Assembly (NCBI GenBank): GCA_023101725.1
Contig: JALJCO010012873.1
Span: 248,001-312,000 of the forward strand
Direction of reading: 5' to 3'
Length of the DNA stretch: 64,000 bases
Source of the DNA: Atherinomorus stipes
Taxonomy: Eukaryota; Chordata; Actinopteri; Atheriniformes; Atherinidae
The position numbers and the translations under genes were made by a program. Below the pieces are notes generated by a model. That model saw only the letters and a program-made list of their open reading frames with translations, was not told the origin of the DNA and ran no database searches. Shown in pieces: positions 46,757 through 58,009 of this stretch (position 1 is the stretch's first letter; every line of letters begins with the position of its first letter).

Positions 46757-47077
46757 ACGCATCAACACATAGCAAGCCTATTGAGAGGAAGGCATTACAT
46801 CCATTCCCACTGCCACTGGGTCTATTGAAATCATTTTTAGCCCTAAATCATTCCAAACTATCGTAATAGGCTGTTTTCAACAATTCCCACTAATCCTTGT
46901 GGAGACATCATATAGCCCCAGTAATCTATATTATAATAATCATAAAATTTACTATAATTTCATTTAATTTATTTTATTTGAACTTTCTTATAATTATAAA
47001 AATCTTTGTTATTATATCCATATATTAAATTATTATATAATTAATACAAGTTAAATTACAAAATATTAGCCTGTAAA

Positions 47078-47180
47078 TAGGGCTCGGCGATAAACTGAAA
47101 ATTTCCCGACACCGAAATTTACAGCAATAACCAACTACATTTTTCCCATGTTTGTATGTTGCTGCCCCTTTAAGAAAGCC
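47078..47180 (+). repeat. hAT left-end fragment
   Basis: It begins TAGGGCTCGGCGATAAACTG, close to hAT ends such as the one at 7926. No matching right end was found. Confidence 0.4.
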
Positions 47181-47765
47181 GGCAGTGGAATCGCTGCACA
47201 GAACTTTTTGCTCTCTCAGGGTAGGGTCCCATGGACACTTTTGTCACGGTTAAAACATTTTCAAGTCCAAAAAAGGGATTAGATCGGTATTTTTTGCACC
47301 ATCTGACTGCGCCAAAAGTCCGGAACAGTTGTGGTTGTTTGTTCGAGGCCGGGCACCCTGCCGACGCTTTTCCCGAAGTAGACATCCAACATGCACACTG
47401 AGTAATGACACACACAGGACACGTTTCTCGGAACGTCATGCTGGCTCTCTCTCGGTCGGCATGCACGTGCATAGATTGTCTATTAGTGACAGACATCACT
47501 CTCACAGGTGGTGACGCAATCAGCTGAACTGGAGTTTTGCAGTCTCTTTCTACTTGTGTCACGGTGTGATGATGATGGTTTCGTCCTCAAAATGTTTCAG
47601 AAAGCAACCATGAGACCACACAGAGTTGTCGGACCCCTGCTGCGAGAATCCAGAATGTTCAAGTCTAGTTCATTTGAGGAAACCCATGAGACCGTGCTCT
47701 CAAACTTGTCATAGTTTCTTTTAACGTGACATTCCTGCACTGAAGCTTTGTGTTTTTCATCATCT

Positions 47766-48886
47766 ATAGGGGATTATCACGCTTACCGGAAGTTCCCGGA
47801 TTTTGGACACTTCCTCTTCCGGGCCATGTTAACGACAGCCGTTCCTGCTCTGTTATACTGTTTAAATCGGATAAACTCCAAACATACTTAAGTTTTCATT
47901 CCAGACCGAAGTGATACTGGATCAAAAGCTGAATCAAAGCGATCGATTTGCCACGGTGAAGGGCCGAACTTTATAATAAAACACACGTTTGTTTGTCGCC
48001 GGTGGGGCACAACACAGCATGCTAGCATTAGCCAGCTAGCGTTTACTGACGTGCTTAACATTGTGCGTCTTAAAACACACAAACATCTGAAAATCGTGTC
48101 TGTACCTCCCCGTTTCCAGTGGAACAACTGGGGACTGCCAAGAAAGGAGACGCTTTCAGATGATTGTGTGTTTTCAGCCGCACAAAGTTAGGCACGTCAT
48201 CAAGCTGGCTAATGCTTACAGGCTAACACGACTGTATAGTCTGCCGGCCACAAACAAACGTGTGTCGTTTTATAATAAAGTTCAGTCCTTCACCGCGGCG
48301 AATCGGTCGTTTTGATCCACTTCTTCCTTAGCATCACTCAGTCTGGAATGAAAACTTGGCATTGGCGTTTATCCGATTTACAAAGTTTAACAGAGTAGTA
48401 GCTGACGGACTACTGTTAGCAGGTTAGCATTAGCCCGCTTGATGACGTGCCTAACTTTGTGCCGCTGAAAACACACACAAGCATCTGAAAGCGTCTCCTT
48501 TCTTGGCAGTCCCCAGTTGTTCCACTGGAAACAGGGGGGGTACAGACCCGATTTTCAGATGTATGTGTGTTTTAAGACGCACAAAGTTAAGCACGTCGGT
48601 AAACGCTAGCTGGCTAATGCTAGCATGCCGGTGTTGTGCCCCACCGGCTGCAAACAAACATGCTACGTTGTTTTATTGTAAAGTTCGGCCCTTCACTCTG
48701 GAGAATCGCTTTGATCCACTTCCTCCTTAGTATCACTTCAGTCTGGAATCCGTGAAAATTTCAGTAGGGTTGGCGTTTATTCACGTTATCTACGAAGTAA
48801 AGCAGGGACAATGAACTGGACTGGAAGTGGGCCGTCTAACTGTTTAAAACCGGAAGTTGGAACACGGAAGCGTGATAATCCCCTAT
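47766..48886. mobile_element. 1.1-kb multi-arm foldback element
   Basis: Perfect 19-nt inverted ends: ATAGGGGATTATCACGCTT at 47766 and its complement ending at 48886. Inside, a module with GGGCCGAACTTTATAATAAAA, GTGGGGCACAACAC, TTAGCCAGCTAGCGTTTAC and CCAGTGGAACAACTGGGG occurs at about 47950-48175. It recurs inverted at about 48400-48700, and a partial inverted copy lies at 48200-48310. The structure thus holds nested inverted repeats. Cysteine-containing frames in the arms (RCCAPPAANK, CCVVPHRRQ) are mirror copies and have no recognised domain. No target duplication could be assigned. Confidence 0.82.
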
Positions 48887-49403
48887 TCCATGTTTTCTGT
48901 ACATAACCTTGAAGAACATCTGCCTGTATATGATCAGTGACGTTTATTTGATGTCAGTGTAAAGTGATAAACGTTTCAAAGAATGTTGTTTATGTTAACC
49001 GTTTTGAGAATGGTAGCGATGCTAATTGCGTTAGCCTGTCCATGGGTTTTTCAATGTTTAGTTAGCATTCATGCTAATTGATAGTCGTGGGTATGCAATT
49101 AATGGGAAACTCATCACTGTGTTTGTCATGGATACAACGTATAAGGATCCAACTCATGTAAGTTAATCAATTTAATAATCAATTATTTAATATTTCATTT
49201 AATAATTCATTCATCAATGCCTACATTTGTATGTTTGTATTACAGCTTCACAGTACTTTTCATAAATATCCAAAATGTATCTGCCTCCTGGGTGTTTATT
49301 GAGGAACCTGTAATCTATCTGGCAAACTAGAAGTCACGTGAAGTTCCAGTAAGGTCAGAATATCTGTATAGTCACCAGCAGGGGGCCCCATAGAGCAGTT
49401 AAC

Positions 49404-49476
<73 letters not shown>

Positions 49477-50230
49477 CATATATTTGAAAATTTCATCTTT
49501 AGATATCAGTTACAAGTTTTTCATTTTTGAGTTTTTATTCAGTAATCATAAAAGTTATGTTGGATTAAACCTTTATTAGAGCTCCACTGGTGTAGTGACT
49601 AATCCCTCTGCTCAGCACTCTGCTGCAACCTGTCAGGCTGCGCACAGCAGATTCTCATGAGCAGAAAGAGGAAAAAAGAGCAAGAGGATAAAGGACGTCA
49701 AGATGAAGGTAACATGACTTAAGTCCCTTAATATTTGATCAAACTAGTTAAATTTAACCTATACTTAATCATAGTTATAGTTACTTACCTCAGAAGTTAA
49801 GTATAATTTTTTCTTTTCCCAAACACATTTTTGAAAATAAGAAAAACTTGCAAAAAACTCATCAAAAAGGACTGGGCGTTTGCTAGCAAACATTTTTACT
49901 TAATACATATTTGCAATAATGCAGGCATGTTAAACATCGAGAAATGCTTTACAATTACTTTTGTTGCAACGCATAGTTGTTTATGTGGATTAAATGAAGT
50001 CTTTCTAGATTATGCTCACAATTTATTTAAACTTCACCGGGAACTTTGTTTAAAGGGACTTGAGAAAAGATTAAGAAACTAAACTCGCGACTGCCACGAC
50101 TGCCGCAACTGCCGTGACTGCCGCGACTGGTGCTTCAGGCAACAGCAGCCACAAGCCAAGCCATCACTGGAGCGTGCACAAACTGAAGTTTTAATGCTGC
50201 TTATTAACCTTTTTCTTCGTAGTTCCACTT
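48887..50230. other. Non-coding stretch with a TA microsatellite
   Basis: No gene seen. A short tandem region (CGACTGCC(G/A)-type units) occurs at about 50085-50130. Confidence 0.55.
49416..49471. repeat. (TA)n microsatellite
   Basis: About 28 TA units preceded by an A run. Confidence 0.95.
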
Positions 50231-50234
50231 TTTA

Positions 50235-50570
50235 GTGTCTTTCAGTTGATCTTGATTGTTTGCTGACAGGAGAAGAATACATAACTATCGCTTACAGTGT
50301 TTGAATTTACCGCGACCGCTTTCTTCCTGTATCAAAACTGCGGATGAAGCGTCATTTGACGTCACGTCCACAGGGCAGCGCGGGAAATTCGGCCACCGAA
50401 TTGCAGCGCATTTTGCAGCACACAGCCTGTTCAAGGCAACAGAGAAAAACGTGGGTGGAAACGTTCTTTTTGGTATTTAGCGCTTCATCACCCATTAGTA
50501 TTAAAAAAAACGGACATGCATGTTTGTTTGTTTTTTAATTCCTGCCTCTAGTCCCTTTCAGTATTTTGGT
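50235..50570 (+). repeat. Dispersed repeat, copy 2 of an inverted pair with 2345-2700
   Basis: Plus-strand counterpart of the 2.4-kb repeat: TCTTTCAGTTGATCTTGA, GCGTCATTTGACGTCACG, CACACAGCCTGTTCAAGGC and AATTCCTGCCTCTAGT align in order. Copy 1 has a longer A/T run in the middle. No gene is inferred. Confidence 0.7.
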
Positions 50571-50916
50571 GGCAAAGAAAGGCAGTGTTAGTCCACCTTA
50601 GACCTAGCAAAGACCCAAGAATCAGGTGAGCAAAAAGTATCACAGTTTTTAGATAAAAGCAGATCATGCAAATACATTTGCACGGAAAAATACTTTGGAG
50701 TATGTTTCACTCATAAACCATCTGTAATGTTGTGTCTTGCATCTTCTCAAGAGCACAAGAGTCTCGCACCTCCAACTTTCTCCCCCACCCCCTGGTCCCT
50801 GTTCCTGCTGAAGCTTCATCTGATTTACCTGGTAAGTCAACAAGACTTACTTTGTAATTTAGGAGTGAAATGTATTTAGTGCAGTCTGTTTTTCATTCTA
50901 ATCTGTTTATTCATAT

Positions 50917-51278
50917 TAGGGATGCACCAAAATGACAATTTGTGGCCGAAGCAGGAAGAGAAATTTAAACGTCGAGCAAATACTGAATATCAACAAACAA
51001 AAGCAGTAGTGTGGAATGTCTTCACAGAGGAACCCCCTTTAGATAGTTTGGTTGTACGTTCGTTGAGGAACTGCAAATTTTTCTTCAAAATATTCAAAAT
51101 GCAGACATTTTACTGAAGGTGCCAGGTCACCGCATCACTGCTCCTTGTTGATTGTATTTTTGCATCACACCCCACTATTCGGTCTTGCTTTTTTACTCAC
51201 TCCACTGAAGGTCAATATGGCTGTTTTTTGAATAATTCACTGAATTCATGTTGCCGCTGAATATTTGGTGCATCTGAA
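50917..51278. mobile_element. hAT element
   Basis: A perfect 8-bp duplication ATTCATAT (50909-50916 and 51279-51286) flanks ends TAGGGATGCACCAAAATG and, inward, TTCAGATGCACCAAATATTC. Length 362 bp, no transposase. Confidence 0.88.
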
Positions 51279-51286
51279 ATTCATAT

Positions 51287-51920
51287 TGTGATTTTTAGTA
51301 ACAGTTCAAGTTTTTGCTGCACTTTGTTGTTACAGTTTATCTTAAAAAAAAATGAAGCAGCTTTTTATTTCTGAATAGTTTTCTTTAATTATTATTATTT
51401 TTTGTTGTTGTTGTTACTTTAAGTTCGCCTATGACATTCAATATCTCAGTTAATTAAGCCACTTTAAATACTGAGGGTAAATTAATCCCAGGCCACATTT
51501 GTAGATGAATTTACCTCCATTTCAGATTATAACCCACACTGCTGCCACTGTACAGCTCTTTTAAGTTTTATATTACTTGCCCATGGCCAGTAGAGAGAGT
51601 TGCCAACTCTTACCCAGTAAAAACAGTAAGATTTTATGCTAGTTAAATCTACTTCCACACATTCGGAAATCAAATACGTTTAAAGTACAAGTCTGACACA
51701 CATACTTTTAATGGACAGTAATGGAGGGCCCCAAAATCCTGTTTTGCTTATGGCCCCCTGAAGGCTTGGGTCAGTACTGTGTTAAAGTATGTAAATCTCT
51801 CAGGTTTTGCTTTATTTCTGCAAAAATATGAACAAAGACATCATCATATTTTCACAAAAAAAATAAAATAAGACTAAAATAAAACAGTTGAAAGAAATTT
51901 TTCTTTAAGGAAATTTGCCT
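51287..51920. other. Non-coding stretch, nothing recognised
   Basis: AT-rich, with short TTG and ATT runs near 51390; no exon or repeat terminus identified. Confidence 0.6.
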
Positions 51921-51924
51921 CTAA

Positions 51925-52235
51925 GAAGACTTGTTTAAGTTCCTTGGGCCAAAAAGGTTACAAAACCATCCAGAAAATGTTGGACTTCGCCAGCCCACAG
52001 TCAGACAGACTGTGTGCAAATGCAGGAAACTCAAGACTGCTGTTATCCTCCCCAGGATTGGCTGACCAGCAAAGATTGCTCCAAGAGGAAACCATGTCAA
52101 AGTGTGGAGACCACAAAGGAACTACGGGCAATTTCCGAGGAACTAAAGGCCTCTCTCACATCGACTATGCTTTTACATGGTGAGGCCAGCACGTGCAGGA
52201 CACTAGTAGCCAGAAGACTGCCACTCATCTTCAAA
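51925..52235 (+). pseudogene. Tc1-like transposase N-terminal relic
   Basis: The translated landmarks KTAVILPRIG, PAKIAPR, TTKELRAISEELKASLT occur in order. They resemble the helix-turn-helix and basic-linker region of Tc1 transposases (PRSGRPAKI then REVTKxPxxT). Stops and frameshifts interrupt it, and the catalytic half is not seen downstream. A different Tc1 lineage from those at 3.8 and 7.7 kb. Confidence 0.5.
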
Positions 52236-52620
52236 CATAACATTGGTGCTTGTGTACAGTTTGCCAGAAGAAAATTCAGGTATTTCGCAGGGGAAAGGGG
52301 GGAAATGAGTGTAGAACATTACTGTGTTTGTGAAATGCATGGTAGAGCATCATGGTTATTGTCGGTGTATCATCACCCCAACATTCCAGTTTAAGAAGGG
52401 AGGGTAGCACACCGGTTTTCATTTTGGCCAGCTAAGGATTCAGATCAGGAATATAGTCCCGTTGGTATCCAGCAGGTCCTGGGATGATTTTTATCCAAGC
52501 GTGAAGCTGCTCACATGAAAATTTGCATCTCCAAGTCTGAGGCCATGAATCTCTGTTGCCAAAGAGTAAACTGGGTGTTGACCGAAAGATCACAATTACA
52601 GTCAAAATGAATTACCTGCT

Positions 52621-52670
52621 AAAGGCCCATTTATGCTTCCTCACATACGTTAAGTTACTTAAGTTTTGTC
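52621..52670. repeat. End fragment of Harbinger-like family D
   Basis: It reads AAAGGCCCATTTATGCTTCC, the same terminus as element D (AGGCCCATTTATGCTC). It is truncated after about 50 bp. Confidence 0.5.
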
Positions 52671-52675
52671 TAGTG

Positions 52676-52790
52676 TAGGGATGCAATGATCTAAAAATTT
52701 CACATCAAAATGATCACGGTTATCATTGTTATTGCAGTATTATTGAAATACCTGTTGTTACCATTAGCATACAGTTTGTCAGTTTATTCC
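52676..52790. repeat. Left-end fragment of hAT family C
   Basis: TAGGGATGCAATGATC followed by ATGATCACGGTTATCATTG resembles the terminal part of element C and of 34560-35022. The right end is lost at the junction with the next repeat. Confidence 0.5.
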
Positions 52791-52795
52791 ACAGA

Positions 52796-53440
52796 CCGTT
52801 AACAGAGATGGACGTAGTGTCCTGTTACATCTGAATAAAGCAAAGTGAAGCCAGTTGGGCCCCACCGTCGCCATCTTGCCGTGTCACGTGTGTCATCACT
52901 CCCAGAAAATACTAAAATGGGCACAGTGCGACCGCGGGGACAATGATTGACAGCCAATGTACTCTGGGCTAAATGCAAACCGAGCTTACTCAAAACTAAC
53001 AGGAGCTAATATAGATTCGCCTCCCAAGTGGTGGGATAAAGGTAAGACATGCGTGGACTTGCTATTAGCTGACTAAAAACTACTCTGCTGCAGACTGAGA
53101 CCTTACTGAGCGAAAACAAGGAGGTGCGACAGCCAGGCCGACATCCAGTCTGCCGCATATCAATCAAAAGGTAACGCCCCTAATTATGTGTTATTTCAAG
53201 ATTAAATTACATCTAAACGGATCAGTTATAAAAAAAATTCACCCCCTTCACAGTTGACATTTAGGTTAACTTGACCTATTAAACCTAAAATGATTTTTTG
53301 AACCAGGCTGTAAACATGTTTGTTTCTGCTGTGAAGCTGGTCTTTATAACATGGGAGTCTGTGGGGATTTGCTCTGTTTTGGAGCCCCTAATAGATGAAG
53401 AGAGAATTACAATTAAAAACTTCACATCCTGGTTTCCCAT
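52796..53440. repeat. Dispersed repeat, copy 2 of an inverted pair with 18318-19012
   Basis: It matches the reverse complement of the 18.3-kb copy, including GCAAAGTGAAGCCAGTTGGG, GCCCCTAATTATGTG, GGGAGTCTGTGGGGATTTGC and GGAGCCCCTAATAGATGAAG. It lacks the 21-bp tandem expansion of copy 1. Confidence 0.75.
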
Positions 53441-55174
53441 TTTTGCCAGCGGAGTTTGCCCCCTGGTTGGTTCAAGTATCAAACCGTAAACAACTTTCAG
53501 ATTTATGACTTTATTACCTCGAAAGACAATACGCCTCTAACTCCGGGCTCAGAGTCAGACTCAGTACAGTGCGCATTGAAGTTAAGACTGACGCAGTTGA
53601 AGCAGCTCATGCGTGTGCACAACATTCGTGTAACTTCCACTTGTCGCTCCTCTGACAACGTAAATCTGTTTCTCTTAAACATGCCGACTATCATTCTTTC
53701 AAACCAAACATGCAGCGAGGATTAAACCTCAATACCTTATTCATTAGTTCAAATAATAAACTAAAATCTAAATTCTAACTAGGAGTAACATTCTCTTTAA
53801 GTAGATCATTTTAAGATATTTTCAAATGTTTGCTGCTCTTCTGCTGCTCATCTCTTCTCAGTATCTGACAAGCTTTTTAAAAACTCTTAAAGTAGTTGTA
53901 AACAACACGCACATCCTCTCAAAGCTAAACAACAACAGCTTGAAAGCCAACAGTGGACAAGCGAATGCTAAGCTAGACATAAAAACAGCCAAAAGTCACG
54001 GAAGGTATAATCCCTGCACTGTACCAGTGGTGGATTAACAGATTTCTGGATTTCTCACAGCTTCCGCCATATGCTGCTGCTGTAGTTACACCTTTCTCCC
54101 TCCGCTCAACTGTTTTGGTCCTTCAGCTGATGAAACCTCCACAAAGCCTCTTTAATCAGGCTCCCTCACCAAGTTATCAACACAAACATCAAGTCACATA
54201 TCTCTCTAAACACAGCCAACCGGACTATTTCTGCTTTCTTTAGTTGACTCATGAAAACTTGTTGAAACGTTCAGATTTCAAACCTTTTCATGCAGCAGGT
54301 ATTGAGCTGTTATTTAAATGTTGAACACAGCTTATCCTCTGCTGCTACACTGAGCACTCCACATCTATCCCCTTATTCAAACTTCCATTGGGTTTTGGCT
54401 TGAGGACGTAATCCCCTCTCCGACTCGCTCACTGGCAAAGCCACACAGAATCAACTTATCAATAACACTCTGTTTACTGAATACGGATGACTTTGCTGAG
54501 GAATCCCCTTAGCACGGCGCCGATGAATGAGCGTAAGCTCGAGACAAATTCATCTCCGCTTTCTTTCCTTTTTAAATGCTTGAGCTACAATTTAAGCAAC
54601 TGCAGCAGACGAAGATTTCACATCACAATGTGTCCAGATAATATGAGCTTGGCCCGATAAAAGATGCAGAAAAAACCCCAGCATGGCGCTTTTACCCTTT
54701 GTATTGCCTTGCAGGTGTTGCTTCAGTTGTACGCACAAAGACGGCCCAGTGGGTTGGCAGGCACACTGCTGCTTCACCCTCTGCGGCACTGACCGCAGAG
54801 CCAGAACAATGACAGCTTAGACCCAGAACTTCTAAGCCAGAGTTTCCTCACGGTTCCTTTATAAGAGACAATATCAGAGGCTGAGCTCACTGCAACTTCC
54901 TCACCCACTGAGGAAGATTACTACATAAAGCATCACCTAAAACAGAAAATGAACAAGAGGATGAAGCAATAAAGCTAAATTACATTTTAAATTTACATAA
55001 ATACATATGAAGAAAAAAAGAAAACAAAAATGAAGCTGAAATATTGACGTCAGCTTCCTCCCTCCAGACAGAGGCGCTTTGTTTCCAGAGATAAAACTAA
55101 ACTCAAACAACTTTCTTCTTGCTTTTACTCTGAACTAAAGAAGCTTAAGCGTTAAATGCAAATATATACGTGTC
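53441..55174. other. Intronic sequence, no gene recognised
   Basis: No repeat terminus or exon recognised; a candidate conserved block lies at 54370-54600. Confidence 0.5.
54370..54600. promoter_or_regulatory. Candidate conserved non-coding element
   Basis: Unique block with AATCAACTTATCAATAACAC, CGCCGATGAATGAGCG and TTAAATGCTTGAGC. Not repeat-like and not coding. Weak, composition-based suggestion. Confidence 0.2.
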
Positions 55175-55189
55175 TACATACATACATAC

Positions 55190-55236
<47 letters not shown>
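55175..55236. repeat. Compound (TACA)n(TA)n(CA)n microsatellite
   Basis: TACA units, then TA units, then about 17 CA units, ending directly at a Tc1-type terminus. Confidence 0.93.
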
Positions 55237-55238
<2 letters not shown>

Positions 55239-55243
<5 letters not shown>

Positions 55244-55928
55244 ATCCTCAAAATTATTCATACCCTCCAAATTAAAAAAAAAAAGCTAAATTCACAATAG
55301 TAATTCAAATAACAGGAAACTAAAGAAACTAATAATAATAATAAAAAATTGACAAAATCATAATTTAGTGAAACAAAATATTACTTTTGAATTGTGGTTG
55401 AAAAAAATCATTAGAAAAAAACTGTACCAGACACATTAGAGCACCTTTCCCATGAACAGTGGATAAAAATGCTAGGGGTGCAATGATAAAGAAATTCATG
55501 GTTCGGTTCTGTTCGATATTTTGTCGATACAAACCAAAAATTTGGATGCCTTTTTCAGCCCAATGTGCTTTTGTCCATAACAGCTTTCCATACTTAACAT
55601 GAAGACCAAAGTATTTCAAAACACCAAATCTGAGTGTAATCAAATGCAGATACACTGAGTTTTTCAACGCAGAGCTCATTGCCGGAGGACAAGTTGATCA
55701 AATAAATAAAAAATTCTGTATTGTTCGATAATCGATATATGGTAGTCATGGTTCAATACATACCTGTATTTAACAGTTCTATAGGATTACATGTATTGTT
55801 GCACCCCTACAAAATACCTGTCAACAGGTGCAGAAGTCTTTTTGAACATTCCAGAAAACACAGGATTGCAGTGATTGCCTGAAAGTGGTGCTCAAAAAGT
55901 TTTTTGCTTCCATCATGCTTGTTTTAAT
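55239..55928. mobile_element. Tc1/mariner-type miniature element, copy 2, right end lost
   Basis: It starts CAGTCATCCTCAAAATTATT and follows 14298-14812 (AATAACAGGAAACTAAAGAA, CCCATGAACAGTGGATAAA, GCAGAAGTCTTTTTGAAC). Homology fades at about 55928. A hAT element (55473-55809) interrupts it; the 14-kb copy supplies the empty site. Confidence 0.82.
55473..55809. mobile_element. hAT element nested in the Tc1-type miniature element
   Basis: The ends are TAGGGGTGCAATGATA and, inward, TAGGGGTGCAACAATAC. Flanking octamers AAAAATGC (55465-55472) and CAAAATAC (55810-55817) agree at 6 of 8. The relative at 14.51 kb (GTGGACAAACATACCTGTC) lacks it. Length 337 bp. Confidence 0.85.
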
Positions 55929-55974
55929 AGATAGATAGTGCTGACTCCCCCATGCTACAGTAATTACCCATTGA

Positions 55975-56050
55975 TGTGAGTCAGGTGCGTTGTAGCAGGG
56001 AAACTAATACCTGCAGGATACCGGCCTTCAACGACCGGGGCTGTCCACCG
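55975..56050 (-). repeat. hAT terminal fragment, same family as 46408 and 58640
   Basis: GTGAGTCAGGTGCGTTGTAG, ACCTGCAGGATACCGGCC and CGACCGGGGCTGTCCACC match the other two fragments. This copy keeps the ordinary CCTGCAGG site where the 46-kb copy has 72 C. Confidence 0.6.
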
Positions 56051-56089
56051 CCACTATAGACAAATTAACCAAGACAATAAGTGACCGTG

Positions 56090-56163
56090 TGAAATAATCA
56101 TGATTTCACTATTTATCAAAATTAGCTGCAATTGTAATTCATTCCATAATCAAGCAGCCCTGG
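56090..56163. repeat. hAT right-end fragment
   Basis: It ends CCATAATCAAGCAGCCCTG, similar to the terminus at 6013. No left end was found. Confidence 0.45.
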
Positions 56164-57009
56164 GGAAGTGGTTTGGATTCAGTAAAAATGATGGAAGGAT
56201 TAATGAGACATGCTAAATTTGTCGTTTGTTAGTGAACGCCATGAAAGGAAACGCAGCCAATTTCTCTATTCACCCGGGAAGGTATGGACCCAGCAGCTAC
56301 ACAGAAAACATGAGAATCCAGTTGAACGTGACTCGGTGCTGCAGCTCAGCATCATCTCATCACTAATAAATGTGAAACTAACAGCATTAAACTATTGTTT
56401 CCAAGGTGAAGATTGATCAATACAGAAAATGATATAGTGATATTTTTCACCACACCTCCCGACCCCACAGCACAGACATCAAACCAGATCTGCTCCATGA
56501 TGATACTTCATAACAGCTACAGCAATTTGCACTTTTCAACCCTGATAATGTTTCTGGTTTGATGGCTCGGCCTTGTGCTGTTGGAATACAATAAATGAAG
56601 CAGTCTAGTCTCCTCTGTAGCATCAAGTTTAGTAAAGTAGGGGACTTTCAGTTTAGGACATCGTTGTTAATCATATTTAACAGTTTTATCAGGAACAACT
56701 CGCTTCATTTTGCGTATCCATACATCTATTGTCTACCCACGCTTATTCCAGCCAAGCTTTAAGATGGGCTGGAGCTGCACTAGCTGTTTGGTAAGTCAAG
56801 TTCTTTTATACACTTTTTAGTCACAAAGCACTCTGAGAGCTCAGTTCCCCCCCCCATATGGCCCTACTGTATCTCCAAATGATAAAGAATCCTTCAAAAC
56901 GTTCCTGGATTCAGATGGTGATCTGGATCAATACCAAAATTACCTCAGTTTTTGCTTGTGCCATTATCAACATTCCCTGAAAATATCGTCCAAATCTGTT
57001 CATAACTTA
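56164..57009. other. Non-coding stretch, no gene recognised
   Basis: A short TATCCATACATCTATTGTCT segment near 56715 resembles low-complexity tails common in fish DNA. Nothing else seen. Confidence 0.5.
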
Positions 57010-57772
57010 GGCACAATTTCAATTCCTATTTTCATCCCTACCCCTTCAAGTGCTAGGGGTTGAATCATTCCCCTAAGAAAATGGACAATCCTTCGAAATC
57101 CTCGTAATCCACCAACAGTCGTCTGTGGTGCAGTAAACTTACATCACGGCTGTTTCCGAAGAGCTAGCAATACCACCTGCAGCAGCAATAATCTCCCTTT
57201 CCTGGGCAATTGGATTATTCTTTCAGCTTTGGGCCAAAAAATGTATAAATGAAAGAAAAAGAAGACGCCTTCAACTCAAGCTTAACGTTAACATTACATT
57301 TGACATGAGCAGATGCACATAACGTTACAAAACTGGGGATTTTTTCACATTTGAAATAAAACTAACACTGTATGTCTAGGTTATAGTTGCAACAGCAGAA
57401 AAACAACTCCAGCCGCTGGGTTGCCAGGCTCGCTGCCGTCACAGCAGCCTGCACCATGTCCAACAAGTAATGCAGAGGAGTTTTGTCACAAATAGCTAAC
57501 GAGCGAGCTTACAGATCCAGGAGGAAAGTCGCCATTTCCACGTTTTGATGACGTGGTAAATGTTTATATGGGTCCATTTAGTGCAGGCTTCACCTAAATT
57601 TACTCGAGTTTTTGCTCTTCTCAGGTCCCTCTGTTTCGAGGGCCAGATCGCCCTCCCTCTTCCCCCTCCCACTTGGTCTGAATCAGAATCAGGACACCAC
57701 TACCCCTTCACATCAACATGCAAAACGAAGGGTTAGCGCCACGGGCTAGGGCTAAGGGGGGCATTGGAATTC
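57010..57772. mobile_element. Candidate DNA element enclosing a copy of the 9.3-kb TTAA element
   Basis: Left AATTCCTATTTTCATCCC and right, inward, AATTCCAATGCCCCCCTT, with GCTAGGGG/AGCCCTAGCCC subterminal motifs, look like degenerate inverted ends. No target duplication was assigned. It encloses 57370-57635. Confidence 0.35.
57370..57635 (+). repeat. Diverged copy of the left-central part of element 9345-10006
   Basis: CTAGGTTATAGTTGCAACAG, AAAACAACTCCAGCCGCTGG, ATGTCCAACAAGTAA, GGTCCATTTAGTG and TTTTTGCTCTTCTCAGGTC align in order with 9390-9665. The TTAA ends are missing. Confidence 0.85.
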
Positions 57773-57794
57773 ACCCTTATTCTGCTGGCTGGCA

Positions 57795-57818
57795 GGCAGA
57801 CAGACAGACAGACAGACA
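57795..57818. repeat. (CAGA)n microsatellite
   Basis: About five to six CAGA units. Confidence 0.9.
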
Positions 57819-58009
57819 CCAGCAATTACATTAGCTCCTTGAAAGAGGTAATAAAATAAATAGGAAAACTAGATGCCATAATGGCTTATCAAAATAATGA
57901 AAATACAAAATAAAAATGAAAAGGTAGTTAAAACCACAAATCAATAAAATCATCTCAAAATATTCATAATCAAATTTATCAATTTTCTATTTCGGTGTCA
58001 TTCCACATC

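Noticed and set aside
47888..48730. Cysteine-containing frames (CCVVPHRR, RCCAPPAANK) as a zinc-binding (THAP-like) domain
   Set aside because: They are mirror copies created by the inverted modules; the spacing of cysteines and histidines does not fit a known finger.
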